The notes: generated from the letters alone by a model not told the origin. 38,525 nt of DNA from Myxococcales bacterium (GCA_009692485.1 SHZB01000011.1:1-38525); one strand, 5' to 3'. Counted from the first letter of the stretch, positions 15,838 through 23,942 are shown. Numbers and translations are program-made.

Positions 15838-17184
15838 ATGAATCGAACGGTCCCATTCGTCGCGCTCCTCGCGGCCGTCGTCTTTTTCGCCGGTGGTGCC
15901 GCCGCGCAAGAGCCAGTGTGGCTCGGCGACCGCCAATACCGGGAAGGGGCCGGCTTTCTCTTTGGCGACTTCGAGGTTCACCCGGGCGTTGCTGCTGACG
16001 TCGGCTACGACTCGAACTATTTTCATCGGGACACGAGCGAAGACCCGATCAGTGCCCTGCGACTGCGCGTGTCGCCGTCTTTCTCGATTGCGACGCTCGG
16101 TGCGCAGCGTCGGGGCGATACGCCGCCGCCTGCGTTCGGATTTCGGCTCGACGCGGGGGCCACGTACAACGAGTTTATCCCGGTCTCGGGGAGCGCGGTG
16201 GGCCAGGAGAACCTTGCCGGGCAACGCAACGTGTCTGGTTTCGCGCGGCTGAATTTCGACATTCTTCAGGGGCAGGTATGGTCCGGTCGAATCTTCGGCG
16301 GGGTCGTGCGGTCGCTTCGGCCATCGAGCGAAGGGCTCTCGGAAGCCAGCTTCAATCGCATCGCGCCTGACGCCGGAACCGAGCTCGTGTGGACGCCGGG
16401 AAGTGGTCTCCTGGACTGGCGGCTCGGATACGCCTTCTCGGGGTCGTTCTTCGAGAACACGAGTTTCTCCGGGCTGAACTCGATTCAGCATGAATTGACG
16501 ACACGCGGTCGGTGGCGATTTCTCCCGCGGACTGCGCTCATCTACGACGCTCGCCTCGGGTTTGTTTCGTATCCCTCTGCGGCTGCTGCCGGGGGCAAGA
16601 CCGGCTCCCATCCGCTGCGTACCCGCGCCGGCCTCAACGGCCTCATCACGCCGTCGTTCGGCGCGCTGGCGATGGTCGGTTGGGGCGCAAGCTTCTACAG
16701 CGGCGGGGCGGACGACTTCGACAGCGTCATCGCGCAGGCCGAGCTCAAATGGTTTTTCACGCCAGCCGCGTCGAGCGATCCCTTGAAGATGTCGGCGCCT
16801 TTGTCCGGTCTCACGCTGGGATTTGCGCGCGATTTTCAGGACAGCTTGATTGGCACTTACGCTGAAAAGGACCAGGGCTACGTTCGTTTCAACTACCTCT
16901 TCGGAGGCGCGTTTCTGCTGCTCGCGGAGGCTGCGGCTGGTGCCGTCGTCTTTCCGGCCGGAGCGAACGCGAGCTTCGGACAGCCGGCGGGCTGGACTGA
17001 TCTGCGCGTCGACGGCCGCGTCTTCGCCGAGTACCGCATCAAGGACTTTGTCGGACTCGACGCCGAGCTGAGCTACACGGGGTATTTCAGCAACACCGCG
17101 CTGGCGTTCCCCAATGTCACGGGGGTTGATCGGCTCGCGTATCAGCAGATCGCGGCCTTCATCGGCGCTCGCTGGTTCATGTAG
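15838..17184 (+). CDS. Outer-membrane beta-barrel porin, Wzp/BBP2-like, paired with OPX protein
   Basis: The protein has 448 aa from the ATG at 15838. A signal peptide (VALLAAVVFFAGGAAAQ) is followed by alternating amphipathic beta strands throughout (ADVGYDSNYFHRD, LRLRVSPSFSIATLG, FRLDAGATYNEF, RGRWRFLPRTALIYDARLGF) and a final aromatic strand QQIAAFIGARWFM. Length and strand pattern fit an 18-stranded BBP2-type barrel. In Myxococcus such barrels (WzpX, WzpS, WzpB) are encoded with short OPX proteins and are proposed to form the outer-membrane pore for polysaccharide. The OPX gene starts 1 nt after its stop. The polymer exported here is unknown, as no glycosyltransferase gene lies in the window. 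Confidence 0.82.
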   Translation: MNRTVPFVALLAAVVFFAGGAAAQEPVWLGDRQYREGAGFLFGDFEVHPGVAADVGYDSNYFHRDTSEDPISALRLRVSPSFSIATLGAQRRGDTPPPAFGFRLDAGATYNEFIPVSGSAVGQENLAGQRNVSGFARLNFDILQGQVWSGRIFGGVVRSLRPSSEGLSEASFNRIAPDAGTELVWTPGSGLLDWRLGYAFSGSFFENTSFSGLNSIQHELTTRGRWRFLPRTALIYDARLGFVSYPSAAAAGGKTGSHPLRTRAGLNGLITPSFGALAMVGWGASFYSGGADDFDSVIAQAELKWFFTPAASSDPLKMSAPLSGLTLGFARDFQDSLIGTYAEKDQGYVRFNYLFGGAFLLLAEAAAGAVVFPAGANASFGQPAGWTDLRVDGRVFAEYRIKDFVGLDAELSYTGYFSNTALAFPNVTGVDRLAYQQIAAFIGARWFM

Positions 17185-17185
17185 C

Positions 17186-17803
17186 GTGGGCGGCCGGCGA
17201 TTCGCTTACTTGCTATCGGCGGCCCATCTCTGGGCGCTGATGGTTTCGCTGACGGTGCTCGTCGCCTGTCACCGCGTTGCGGTCCCGGTTTCGCTGCCGC
17301 CGCCTGTCGAGGTGACCAGCATCGGCGTTGGCGATGTATTCGTGTTGCACATCGTTGGTGAGGACAAACTGCCGACCGAGTTCACGGTGGCCCCCGACGG
17401 CACCGTCGACATCCCCTACGTGCATCGCCTGAAAGTCATGGGACTTGAGCCTCAGGAAATCAGCGAGCTCGTTCGCACGAAGTTGATGGCGGCCGAGGTA
17501 TTGACCGACCCAAGCGTCGTGGTCAACGTCAAGGCTTACAACTCAAAGCGGGTCGTCGTCACCGGCGAGGTCAAGACTGCAGGTGCGATGGCGCTCGAGC
17601 CGGGCATGACGCTCGTACGCGCGATCTCCGAAGCTGGCGGACTTAGCCCCGTGGCACGATCGAACGGCCTCGTCCTTCGGCGAACTTCTCAGGGCAAGAC
17701 GCGTGCGGTGGTGATCGACTACGACGCGATCACGAACAACGAGATCCCGGACGTACCCCTGCAGGCGGGGGACACGATCCACGTGCCGCCGCGAATTTTC
17801 TGA
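17186..17803 (+). CDS. Polysaccharide export (OPX/Wza-family) lipoprotein, short class
   Basis: The protein has 205 aa from the GTG at 17186, 1 nt after the porin stop. The lipobox is LTVLVAC, with Cys near residue 27. The PES domain follows (VTSIGVGDVFVLHIVGEDKL, TVAPDGTVDIPYVHRLKVMG, EISELVRTKLMAAEVLTDPS, VVVNVKAYNSKRVVVTGEV), then one SLBB-like segment (PGMTLVRAISEAGGLSPVA) and LQAGDTIHVPPRIF at the very end. The amphipathic C-terminal helix with which E. coli Wza crosses the outer membrane is absent. This is the class of OPX proteins that depend on a separate beta-barrel, here the preceding gene. Its product likely forms the periplasmic ring of a polysaccharide exporter. Confidence 0.9.
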   Translation: MGGRRFAYLLSAAHLWALMVSLTVLVACHRVAVPVSLPPPVEVTSIGVGDVFVLHIVGEDKLPTEFTVAPDGTVDIPYVHRLKVMGLEPQEISELVRTKLMAAEVLTDPSVVVNVKAYNSKRVVVTGEVKTAGAMALEPGMTLVRAISEAGGLSPVARSNGLVLRRTSQGKTRAVVIDYDAITNNEIPDVPLQAGDTIHVPPRIF

Positions 17804-17823
17804 TCAACGTGATAGCCCGCGGC

Positions 17824-18927
17824 TCAGTCGCGAGGGCTCGTCGTCGTCGAGATGGCGACAGAGAGCAGTGCGCGAAGGGCCGGTGCGGTGACATCCGACG
17901 CACGGCCGATCGGGAGTGCACCGCCGACGCCGAGGACCAGGCCAAGCCGTCCGGCGAGCAGGTGATTGGATTGGGCCGAGATGAGCCATTCCGCAGGAAT
18001 ATGGGGCGCGTCCGACGGTCTCTCTCGAGGCGAGAGCGCCGCGGGGGCAGGGTCCTCGACGAGTTGAGTCGCGAGCGTGAACAGCGCGAAGCTCTCGAGC
18101 GCCACCGTGAGCCATCTATCGGGCAGCACCGGATGGCTCGCGCCGACGCCGAGTGAGAGCTGATGGCCAATGAGCGCGCCTCCGAGCTCGGTATGACGGC
18201 GCAGTCGGGCGCCAGCGTCGACGGCGAGCCTGAATTGGCCTCTTCGTGCGGTCCCCGAAATGCCGGGCGCGAAGGTGACGCTCCCAGCAGAGACGAAGGC
18301 CGTGCGATCTCCGGTCGGGGCTGTGACGAGCATGCGGCTTGCCAGCGCGAGGTCCCATTCGTTGAGCGTTTGGGCCAGGACCGAGACGGTCGGACCGAAG
18401 CGCGCGTCGCCCATCGCGCTCCTCGGAAGCGTGGTGTTCGAGCCCGTGAGATGGGAGGTTCCGGCACCGCGTTGAAAGCTCGCGAACGGGAAATTCAGCT
18501 CGAAGTGCACGCGCTGTGTGAGCCCGAGCGCGGCGCCCATGGTGGCGTAAACGGCGTCCTCGACTGCCCACACGGTCGTTCCCTCAGGATCGGCGGACGC
18601 GACGGAGAGGCCGATCGGGTGATGCAGGTAGGAGAGTGACAACGCGAAGGCGACCGACCGCTCGGGTTCGGTGGACGACGGGCCAAGCCACGCGAAGCGA
18701 CTGCGCGGCGAGGGCCACAAGTTGTCGGCGGGGAGGCACGTCGACAGCCCGCTCGGCGGCTGGCAAGCCTCGGAGGCGAGCAGCGATCGCGCTAGTCCTT
18801 GCAAACCGAGTGATGCGATGACCGCGACGATCGTTCGCGCCCACTTGCGTCCGCGCCTGCCCACGCGCGGGCAATACCACGAAGCCACGCCGGGTCGCGC
18901 GCTGCCACCAAGTTCGGCTGCTCTCAC
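17824..18927 (-). CDS. Exported outer-membrane beta-barrel-like protein
   Basis: The protein has 367 aa. A signal-like segment lies at about residues 27-52 (RKWARTIVAVIASLGLQGLA). A GTG at 18864 would give a more normal N-terminus. The rest alternates beta strands typical of small myxobacterial barrel proteins (VAFALSLSYLHHPIGLSV, RVHFELNFPFASFQRG, LALASRMLVTAPTGDR, FRLAVDAGARLRRHTELGGA, AGRLGLVLGVGGALPIG). These resemble the barrel part of OmpA-family proteins in this group, but no peptidoglycan-binding OmpA domain is present. It converges on the OPX gene with only 20 bp between stops. The function is unknown. Confidence 0.72.
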   Translation of the reverse strand: MRAAELGGSARPGVASWYCPRVGRRGRKWARTIVAVIASLGLQGLARSLLASEACQPPSGLSTCLPADNLWPSPRSRFAWLGPSSTEPERSVAFALSLSYLHHPIGLSVASADPEGTTVWAVEDAVYATMGAALGLTQRVHFELNFPFASFQRGAGTSHLTGSNTTLPRSAMGDARFGPTVSVLAQTLNEWDLALASRMLVTAPTGDRTAFVSAGSVTFAPGISGTARRGQFRLAVDAGARLRRHTELGGALIGHQLSLGVGASHPVLPDRWLTVALESFALFTLATQLVEDPAPAALSPRERPSDAPHIPAEWLISAQSNHLLAGRLGLVLGVGGALPIGRASDVTAPALRALLSVAISTTTSPRD

Positions 18928-19038
18928 CGATGAACGTCGCCGCGTGGTCGTGCAGAGAAGGGCTGCTCGACGACGCTGTGCTACGCGGGGCGTGTGAAGT
19001 CAGACTCGTACCCGCACTCGCATTCGCACGCGCACTCA

Positions 19039-19650
19039 ATGCTGCTCGCTTCGGGCTCGCCACGCCGCCGCGAGATGCTCGAGGCGCTGGGTTTCCCGCT
19101 CGTCGTGCGAGCCGTGGACGCGGATGAGACCTTGCTCCCAGGTGAAGCTGCGACCGCGTATCTCGAGCGTGTCGTCCTTGCCAAGCTCGACCTTGCCCTG
19201 CGTCTTTCGGAGGCGAATGCCGCGAGCTGTGTGCTCGTTGCCGATACGATCGTCATCGCCCGACCAGACGAAACGCCCGTGATTCTCGGCAAACCACGCG
19301 ACGATGCCGACGCGCAGAACATGATCAAGATTCTGTCGGGCGCAATTCACGAGGTCGCGACCCGATTCGCGCTCGTGATGAAGCCGGTCGATGCCAACCT
19401 CGGCGAAGCGGTCCGAACGGTGTGCCGAACGGTGACGACACGCGTCGAGTTTCGGTCGCTCGATGACGCGGCCATCGAACGGTACGTCGCGACCGGGGAG
19501 GGACGTGACAAGGCCGGGTCTTATGCGCTCCAGGGTGTCGGAGCCACGCTCGTGCGCCGCATCGAGGGCTCCCACAGCAACGTGATCGGACTGCCGCTCT
19601 GCGAAGTCGTCGAGGCGCTCGAGCGGTTTCGCGCGGAGGCGGGATCGTGA
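19039..19650 (+). CDS. maf: Maf-family nucleoside triphosphate pyrophosphatase
   Basis: The protein has 203 aa from the ATG at 19039, beginning MLLASGSPRRREMLEALGF as expected for Maf. The frame is open to a GTG at 18994, which would add a His-rich stretch (SYPHSHSHAHS) made of 6-bp microrepeats; that start is judged less likely. The substrate/metal motifs SGSPRR, VVADTIV, LGKPRDDADA, GEGRDKAGSYALQG and IEGSHSNVIGLPL are all present. The DKAGSYALQG form matches the YhdE/Maf (dTTP/UTP) subgroup rather than the YceF (m7GTP) subgroup. The enzyme hydrolyses non-canonical or excess nucleoside triphosphates to monophosphates. It is divergent from the barrel gene. Confidence 0.93.
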   Translation: MLLASGSPRRREMLEALGFPLVVRAVDADETLLPGEAATAYLERVVLAKLDLALRLSEANAASCVLVADTIVIARPDETPVILGKPRDDADAQNMIKILSGAIHEVATRFALVMKPVDANLGEAVRTVCRTVTTRVEFRSLDDAAIERYVATGEGRDKAGSYALQGVGATLVRRIEGSHSNVIGLPLCEVVEALERFRAEAGS

Positions 19651-19814
19651 GCGCTGGGCCATGATGGCACGCTCTTCGTTGGCGCCGGTCGGTGGCGCGG
19701 GTCTTCCCGAGCAAGCTTCATTTGCCTTGCCATGACTAAGCGTCGAGGCGCGCCCGTCTCACCCGTGCCCTTGGCTCGCGTCATGGTTGGCGCGGCACCC
19801 ATCCCCATAGCATC

Positions 19815-21383
19815 ATGAGCCCCATGAACGACCGACTCGCTCCACGGCAGTTTGCCAGGTTGTTGTCATTCGTCTTCGCCCTCGTTTCCTTGCTCGCCGG
19901 CAGCGTCGCGCAGGCGGAACACGCTGCCGCTGCGGTCGGCAATGAGGCCGCGGCCGAGCCCCTCGTCTCCGATTACGACTACGCAGCGGACACCGATCCG
20001 AGCGCGCTCGATGAGTTCAGGGGCGAGCTTGCGCCCCACGGAGCGTGGATTGCAGACGGGCGCTACGGACAAGTGTGGGTGCCCAATGAGGGTGTTGTCG
20101 GGCGGGACTTCGTGCCGTATCGAAGCCGCGGCCGATGGGCAGTTGCGGACGATGGCAACTGGGTCTTCATGAGCGACTACGACTGGGGCTACATCCCGTT
20201 TCACTACGGCCGCTGGGTATGGATCGCGGAGCGCGGCTGGGCATGGGTCCCCGGGCGCACGTGGGCTCCGGCGTGGGTTGTCTGGCGCGTCGGGGAGACC
20301 GGATACGACTACGTCGGCTGGGCGCCGATGCCTCCGCGCTACGTCTGGATCGACGGTTCTGCGATGGCGTTCGCGTGGGCCATCACGGTGCCGTGGTGGT
20401 TCTGCTCGAGCCATTATTTCTTTCACCCGCATTGGCACTCTCACATCGTTCACAACCACGTCCTCGTGCAGCGCATCGTCAATCACACGCATGTCCATCA
20501 TGCGTCGTCGCACGGGCATCATGCGTCGCACGGGCATCATGCTTCGCAGGGACACGGCCATGGCACCGGCCACGTGAAGGCTTCCGGTCAGCGCGCCGGC
20601 GTGAAGTCCGCGGAGCGAACGACCAAGATCGGCGGCATGCCCTCTTCGCCTAGCTTCGCCGATGCGCGAATTTCGAAGGCGGCGATCCCGAAGCAGCGCG
20701 TCGCTCATGACACGCGCGCCCTTTCGATGCGGAGCCCTGCACGCAATGCTGCGCGAACGTCTTCAGCTCGTGCCGCCACGCCACAGTCCGCCACGCCTCG
20801 GCTCGCGGCCACGGCACAGTCCGCCTCGCCTCGCCCCGCGGCTACGGCCAGCTCGGGCTCGCCACACGCAGTCGTCTCGTCGCAGTCGCCGGCGCCAAAT
20901 CGAGCGAGCTCCGGCGCGGCGCGTCCGCCCGTCGTGCGGCAGGTTCGTGGGCCCTCCGGCGACCCCTCGAGTCGCACGCTCCACGCGGCGCCTGGCGCTT
21001 CGAGGCAGAGCAGCATCATCCCGCATCGCAGCTATCGCGCGCCGGGGCAGTCCACTCCGAACTCGAGCGGACATGACCGCTCGCAGCCGTCACGTCGGTC
21101 GTTCGATGACGGCACCCGCGCGGCGCCATCGACGCCGGGATATTCCTCGCCGGTGTCGCGTTCGTCGGCACCGCGCTCGTCGTCGCACGCGTTGCCGCCG
21201 CGCTCTTCGTCACCGAGCACGGGCACGCCGTACACATCGGTACCGCGCCAGGGCACTCCGGCGCGGGCTGCTTCGCCGAGTCCGAGCGCTCCGAAGAGTT
21301 CCGCAGCGAAGGGCTCATCATCGAAGAGCGGATCGGTGAGCGCGACGCCGTCGAAACACGGTAGCGGCTCACGTCGCCGCTGA
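19815..21383 (+). CDS. DUF6600-like exported protein with YxWGxW-type aromatic region and His-rich, Ser/Pro/Arg-rich tail
   Basis: The protein has 522 aa from the ATG at 19815; an ATG at 19824 is also possible. A signal peptide (FARLLSFVFALVSLLAGSVAQA) is followed at residues 60-195 by aromatic repeats (LAPHGAWIADGRYGQVWVP, YDWGYIPFHYGRWVWIAERG, WAWVPGRTWAPAWVVWR, VGWAPMPPRYVW) typical of the DUF6600/YXWGXW group. Next comes a His-rich stretch (HHASSHGHHASHGHHASQG, about 228-255) that could bind metal. The last 250 residues are low-complexity Ser/Ala/Pro/Arg. It is probably an envelope or surface protein of unknown role. Its TGA lies in the first unit of a 32-bp array. Confidence 0.8.
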   Translation: MSPMNDRLAPRQFARLLSFVFALVSLLAGSVAQAEHAAAAVGNEAAAEPLVSDYDYAADTDPSALDEFRGELAPHGAWIADGRYGQVWVPNEGVVGRDFVPYRSRGRWAVADDGNWVFMSDYDWGYIPFHYGRWVWIAERGWAWVPGRTWAPAWVVWRVGETGYDYVGWAPMPPRYVWIDGSAMAFAWAITVPWWFCSSHYFFHPHWHSHIVHNHVLVQRIVNHTHVHHASSHGHHASHGHHASQGHGHGTGHVKASGQRAGVKSAERTTKIGGMPSSPSFADARISKAAIPKQRVAHDTRALSMRSPARNAARTSSARAATPQSATPRLAATAQSASPRPAATASSGSPHAVVSSQSPAPNRASSGAARPPVVRQVRGPSGDPSSRTLHAAPGASRQSSIIPHRSYRAPGQSTPNSSGHDRSQPSRRSFDDGTRAAPSTPGYSSPVSRSSAPRSSSHALPPRSSSPSTGTPYTSVPRQGTPARAASPSPSAPKSSAAKGSSSKSGSVSATPSKHGSGSRRR

Positions 21384-21470
21384 CGCACGCGATCGCTGCC
21401 GCACGTCACCGCTGACGCACGCGATCGCTGTCGCACGTCACCGCTGGCGCACGCGATCGCTGCGCACTCC
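21379..21470. repeat. 32-bp tandem array beginning on a stop codon (about 3 copies)
   Basis: Units start at 21379, 21411 and 21443 (core GACGCACGCGATCGCTG; the third begins GGCGC). Unit 1 includes the TGA of the upstream gene, and the preceding coding bases (CACGTCGCC) already match the end of the unit, so the array seems to have grown out of the gene end. Confidence 0.85.
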
Positions 21471-21563
21471 ATCGCTGCCGCAAGCGTGCGCTTCGATGTT
21501 CACATTCACCATGAGCGCTTGAGAATAGGGACCGCGACCATGCCATCCGATATGCTGACTTGC

Positions 21564-22112
21564 ATGCGAACCCGACTCGCCCGTGTGACGGCAATCTTGC
21601 TGATGGCCACCACCGGCGGATGTGTCTTCTCGGAACGCCACGATGACGACGATCGCGACGGCCTCGGTCGAGACGTCACGGCCTTCCACACGACGATCGA
21701 CTCGGGCGAGATGCTATCCACCGAGCTCGGCAGCGGCGCTGGCGTGTTCGTTGAGTACGCGCGCGGCGGCGTGTGGCGCATCTGGACGAGCTGCGACACG
21801 GCCCTGACGGGACTCGATTGCATCTACCAAATCGAAGTCGCATCTTACGGTCGCATCGACGCGGTCGATGGCATCGATCTCGAGCCCTTTGACACGGTCG
21901 ATGTCTTCGACGACGAGTCGCTGACCTTCTACGCCGAGACCGACTACGAGAGCGATGCGGTGGAAGTCTTCGCGACGCCGGGCGCGCTGCTCACTGTCTC
22001 GGTCGCGCTCGATGGCTTGGTCGATCCGAGCTATTTCGTGTGGATCGGCAACGGCGCCGTCAACGAAGGGGCGCCCGCGAGCCCGGTCGTGTTTCAGCCC
22101 GACGCACCCTGA
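21564..22112 (+). CDS. Small acidic lipoprotein, unknown function
   Basis: The protein has 182 aa from the ATG at 21564 (MRTRLARVTAILLMATTGGC). The lipobox TTGGC is followed by an Asp-rich stretch (HDDDDRDGLG). The mature part is beta-rich and acidic with a Cys pair (WTSCDTALTGLDCIYQIEV), probably a disulfide. The frame is open upstream to 21486, but only the 21564 start places the signal at the N-terminus. It converges on the NHL gene with 24 bp between stops, where CCCTGA and TCAGGG, each containing a stop codon, could pair. No family is recognised. Confidence 0.75.
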   Translation: MRTRLARVTAILLMATTGGCVFSERHDDDDRDGLGRDVTAFHTTIDSGEMLSTELGSGAGVFVEYARGGVWRIWTSCDTALTGLDCIYQIEVASYGRIDAVDGIDLEPFDTVDVFDDESLTFYAETDYESDAVEVFATPGALLTVSVALDGLVDPSYFVWIGNGAVNEGAPASPVVFQPDAP

Positions 22113-22136
22113 GCCATCAGCGCGTAGGGCGTCGTT

Positions 22137-23276
22137 TCAGGGCGCGAGGAAGATCACGCGCGCCGTGTGATTGCGCTGATCTGCCAGGTAAATCCGGCCT
22201 TCGCTGAATTCGAGGCCGCGTGGTGCGTGAAGCGCAGCGCTCGAGGCTTCGCCACCGTCGCCGCTGTGTCCGGCTGTCGTGCCCGCGACGGTGGTGATGA
22301 TTCCGTTCGCGTCGATGCGCCGCACGCGGTGGTTGCCCGAGTCGCTCAGGTAGACATCGCCATTCGGTGCGACCGCGAGTCCGAGCGGTGTGTCGAGCAT
22401 GGCCAAGGTGGCGGGGCCGCCGTCGCCCGCGAGCCCGCGGCTGCCCGCTCCCGCGATGGTCGTGATGATGCCTTTCGCGTCAACGCGCCGCACTGCGTGG
22501 TTGCCCGAGTCTGCGATCAGGAGTGCGCCATCGTGCGCGACCGCGAGGCCGGTCGGTTCGGTAAGCTGCGCCGCCGTGGCATGACCCCGATCGCCAGAAA
22601 ATCCGGGCAGTCCGTTGCCAGCGAGCGCGCGGACGATGCCGTTCTCGATGACCCGCACGCGGTTGTGCTTCTCGTCCGTGACGTAGATGGCGCCGCTATT
22701 GCCGAGTCCAAGCGCGAGCCCGGTGAGCTCTTCGAAGTGGGCGGATAGCGCCGGGCCACCGTCGCCGTCGTCGCCGGGCATGTCGCTGCCCGCGAGCACC
22801 TCGACGCGTCCATCGGCGTCGAGTCTGAGCACACGCGGATCGTGGTATGCGATGAAGACGAGCGCGCCAGAATCCGAGAATTGGAAATCGATCGGATTCT
22901 CTAGCGGCGTATTTTCCGCGAGCGCCCCGGGCACGGCGATCGAATGCACACCGTTGCCGAGGTGCGTGCGCACGCGACCGTCCGCATCGACGCGGCGCAG
23001 GCGCATGTTGTTGAAGTCCATCACGTAGACGAGTCCGTCCGGCCCGACCCGCACGGCCGACGGCAAATAGAATGAAGTCTCGGTCGCCATGCGGCCGTCA
23101 CCGTCGAACGCCGCCATGCCAGTTCCCGCGAGCGCGCAGATCACACCCGCGCCGCCGCACGGCTCCTCGGTGCAGCCGGCGGTGGCCAAAAACAGCAGCG
23201 CGACAGCACCGGCTCGGCTGAGCGCACCGCTCATGGCACGGCGCAGGTCCAGTCGTGCCGCACCCGGGCGAGTCAT
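22137..23276 (-). CDS. NHL-repeat beta-propeller lipoprotein
   Basis: The protein has 379 aa from the ATG at 23276, which overlaps the upstream stop as ATGA. A second ATG at 23234, created by a duplication of the junction, gives 365 aa and a more compact signal. The lipobox is FLATAGC. Five or six NHL-type blades follow, each with a pattern like GxxGDGGPAxxAxLxxPxGLAVxxxGxLYVxDxxNHxVRRV (e.g. AVRVGPDGLVYVMDFNNMRL, LAVAPNGDVYLSDSGNHRVR). Such propellers bind proteins or carbohydrates and no catalytic residues are evident. It is the last gene of a run of five lipoprotein genes and is translationally linked to the P460-like gene. Confidence 0.85.
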   Translation of the reverse strand: MTRPGAARLDLRRAMSGALSRAGAVALLFLATAGCTEEPCGGAGVICALAGTGMAAFDGDGRMATETSFYLPSAVRVGPDGLVYVMDFNNMRLRRVDADGRVRTHLGNGVHSIAVPGALAENTPLENPIDFQFSDSGALVFIAYHDPRVLRLDADGRVEVLAGSDMPGDDGDGGPALSAHFEELTGLALGLGNSGAIYVTDEKHNRVRVIENGIVRALAGNGLPGFSGDRGHATAAQLTEPTGLAVAHDGALLIADSGNHAVRRVDAKGIITTIAGAGSRGLAGDGGPATLAMLDTPLGLAVAPNGDVYLSDSGNHRVRRIDANGIITTVAGTTAGHSGDGGEASSAALHAPRGLEFSEGRIYLADQRNHTARVIFLAP

Positions 23277-23301
23277 GGCACGGCGCAGGTCCAGTCGTGC
23301 C
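23231..23301. repeat. Tandem duplication across the P460/NHL gene junction
   Basis: An identical 29-bp segment lies at 23231-23259 and 23273-23301, a 42-bp period. On the minus strand each copy ends in GCCATGA, so both the stop/start overlap and the sequence before it are duplicated. The period is a multiple of three, so the downstream gene keeps frame and gains an optional 14-residue N-terminal extension. Confidence 0.9.
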
Positions 23302-23767
23302 CGTCCGGCGCGACTCCGCAGCTCGCGTGGCAGCCGACGCAGCGCTCGAGCTTGCCATCCTCGAAGACTTTCTCGTCTTGATCGAGTCGCTGCCAGTGCC
23401 AGTCGCCGTGGGTGGCGTCGAAGCCCGCCTCGCGTCGCATCGCGGTCAGCCCCGACCTATCCGTGCACGCCGGATCGGCGAACTCGAGCTTGAGCACCAC
23501 GGCCCCGTCGGGAAATGCGGCGTCGCGAGTTTGGTACGGCCCGAGCGCATCTGGCGCGGCGAGGATGCGCACATAGTTGAGGTCGTGATCGCCGCTTCGA
23601 CGGCAGTCGCGCACCTCCGTGTAGCTCGTCGCCCAATCCGCGGCGTAGACCGGCGCAGGCGACGGCTCCGTCTCGGTCGGGTCGCACCCAGAGAGCACGC
23701 AGGCAGCGAGCCAGCACGGCACGAGTTCGATAATATGCCGAAAAAACGGCGCTTTTCGTTCCAACAT
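23273..23767 (-). CDS. Cytochrome P460-like c-type haem lipoprotein
   Basis: The protein has 164 aa. The lipobox AACVLSGC is followed by DPTETEPSPAP. The mature part contains ATSYTEVRDCRRSGDHDLNY, AFPDGAVVLKLEFADPAC and DWHWQRLDQDEKVFEDGKLE, followed by one haem-binding motif CVGCH near the C-terminus. This order (beta-rich domain, then a single C-terminal CxxCH) is that of the cytochrome P460 family, whose characterised members carry a c-type haem and oxidise hydroxylamine, although many family members are uncharacterised. It is probably a periplasmic or membrane-anchored redox protein. It sits between NHL propeller lipoprotein genes, which suggests a shared complex or pathway (inference). 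Confidence 0.85.
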   Translation of the reverse strand: MLERKAPFFRHIIELVPCWLAACVLSGCDPTETEPSPAPVYAADWATSYTEVRDCRRSGDHDLNYVRILAAPDALGPYQTRDAAFPDGAVVLKLEFADPACTDRSGLTAMRREAGFDATHGDWHWQRLDQDEKVFEDGKLERCVGCHASCGVAPDGHDWTCAVP

Positions 23768-23769
23768 GC

Positions 23770-23929
23770 CTGAGCCGCGGCGAGCTGAGCTGGGGCGATT
23801 TGCGTTGAACTGAGTTGCGTTGAACTGAATTGAGCTGAATTGGGTTGCGCGGAGTTGAGCTGATTTGCGTTGAACTGATTTGCGTTGAGCTGAATTGGGT
23901 TGAGCTGAGTTGCGTTGAGTTCAGCTGCG
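23770..23929. repeat. 5-bp phased tandem array, 32 units without slippage
   Basis: From 23770 to 23929 the plus strand reads as 32 consecutive pentamers, mostly TTGCG, TTGAA, CTGAG, CTGAA, TTGAG and TTGGG, in unbroken 5-bp phase with a higher 15-bp order. Plus-strand frames are full of TGA. The minus strand is nearly stop-free and would read as pentapeptides such as QLNAN or QFNAN, but no start codon leads into them. It fills the gap between an NHL gene and the P460 gene. Confidence 0.92.
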
Positions 23930-23942
23930 AGCCGTGCGTGGC

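Noticed and set aside
18994-19038. His-rich N-terminal extension of Maf
   Set aside because: The GTG start would add microrepeat-encoded SYPHSHSHAHS; the family normally begins just before LASGSPRR, as at 19039.
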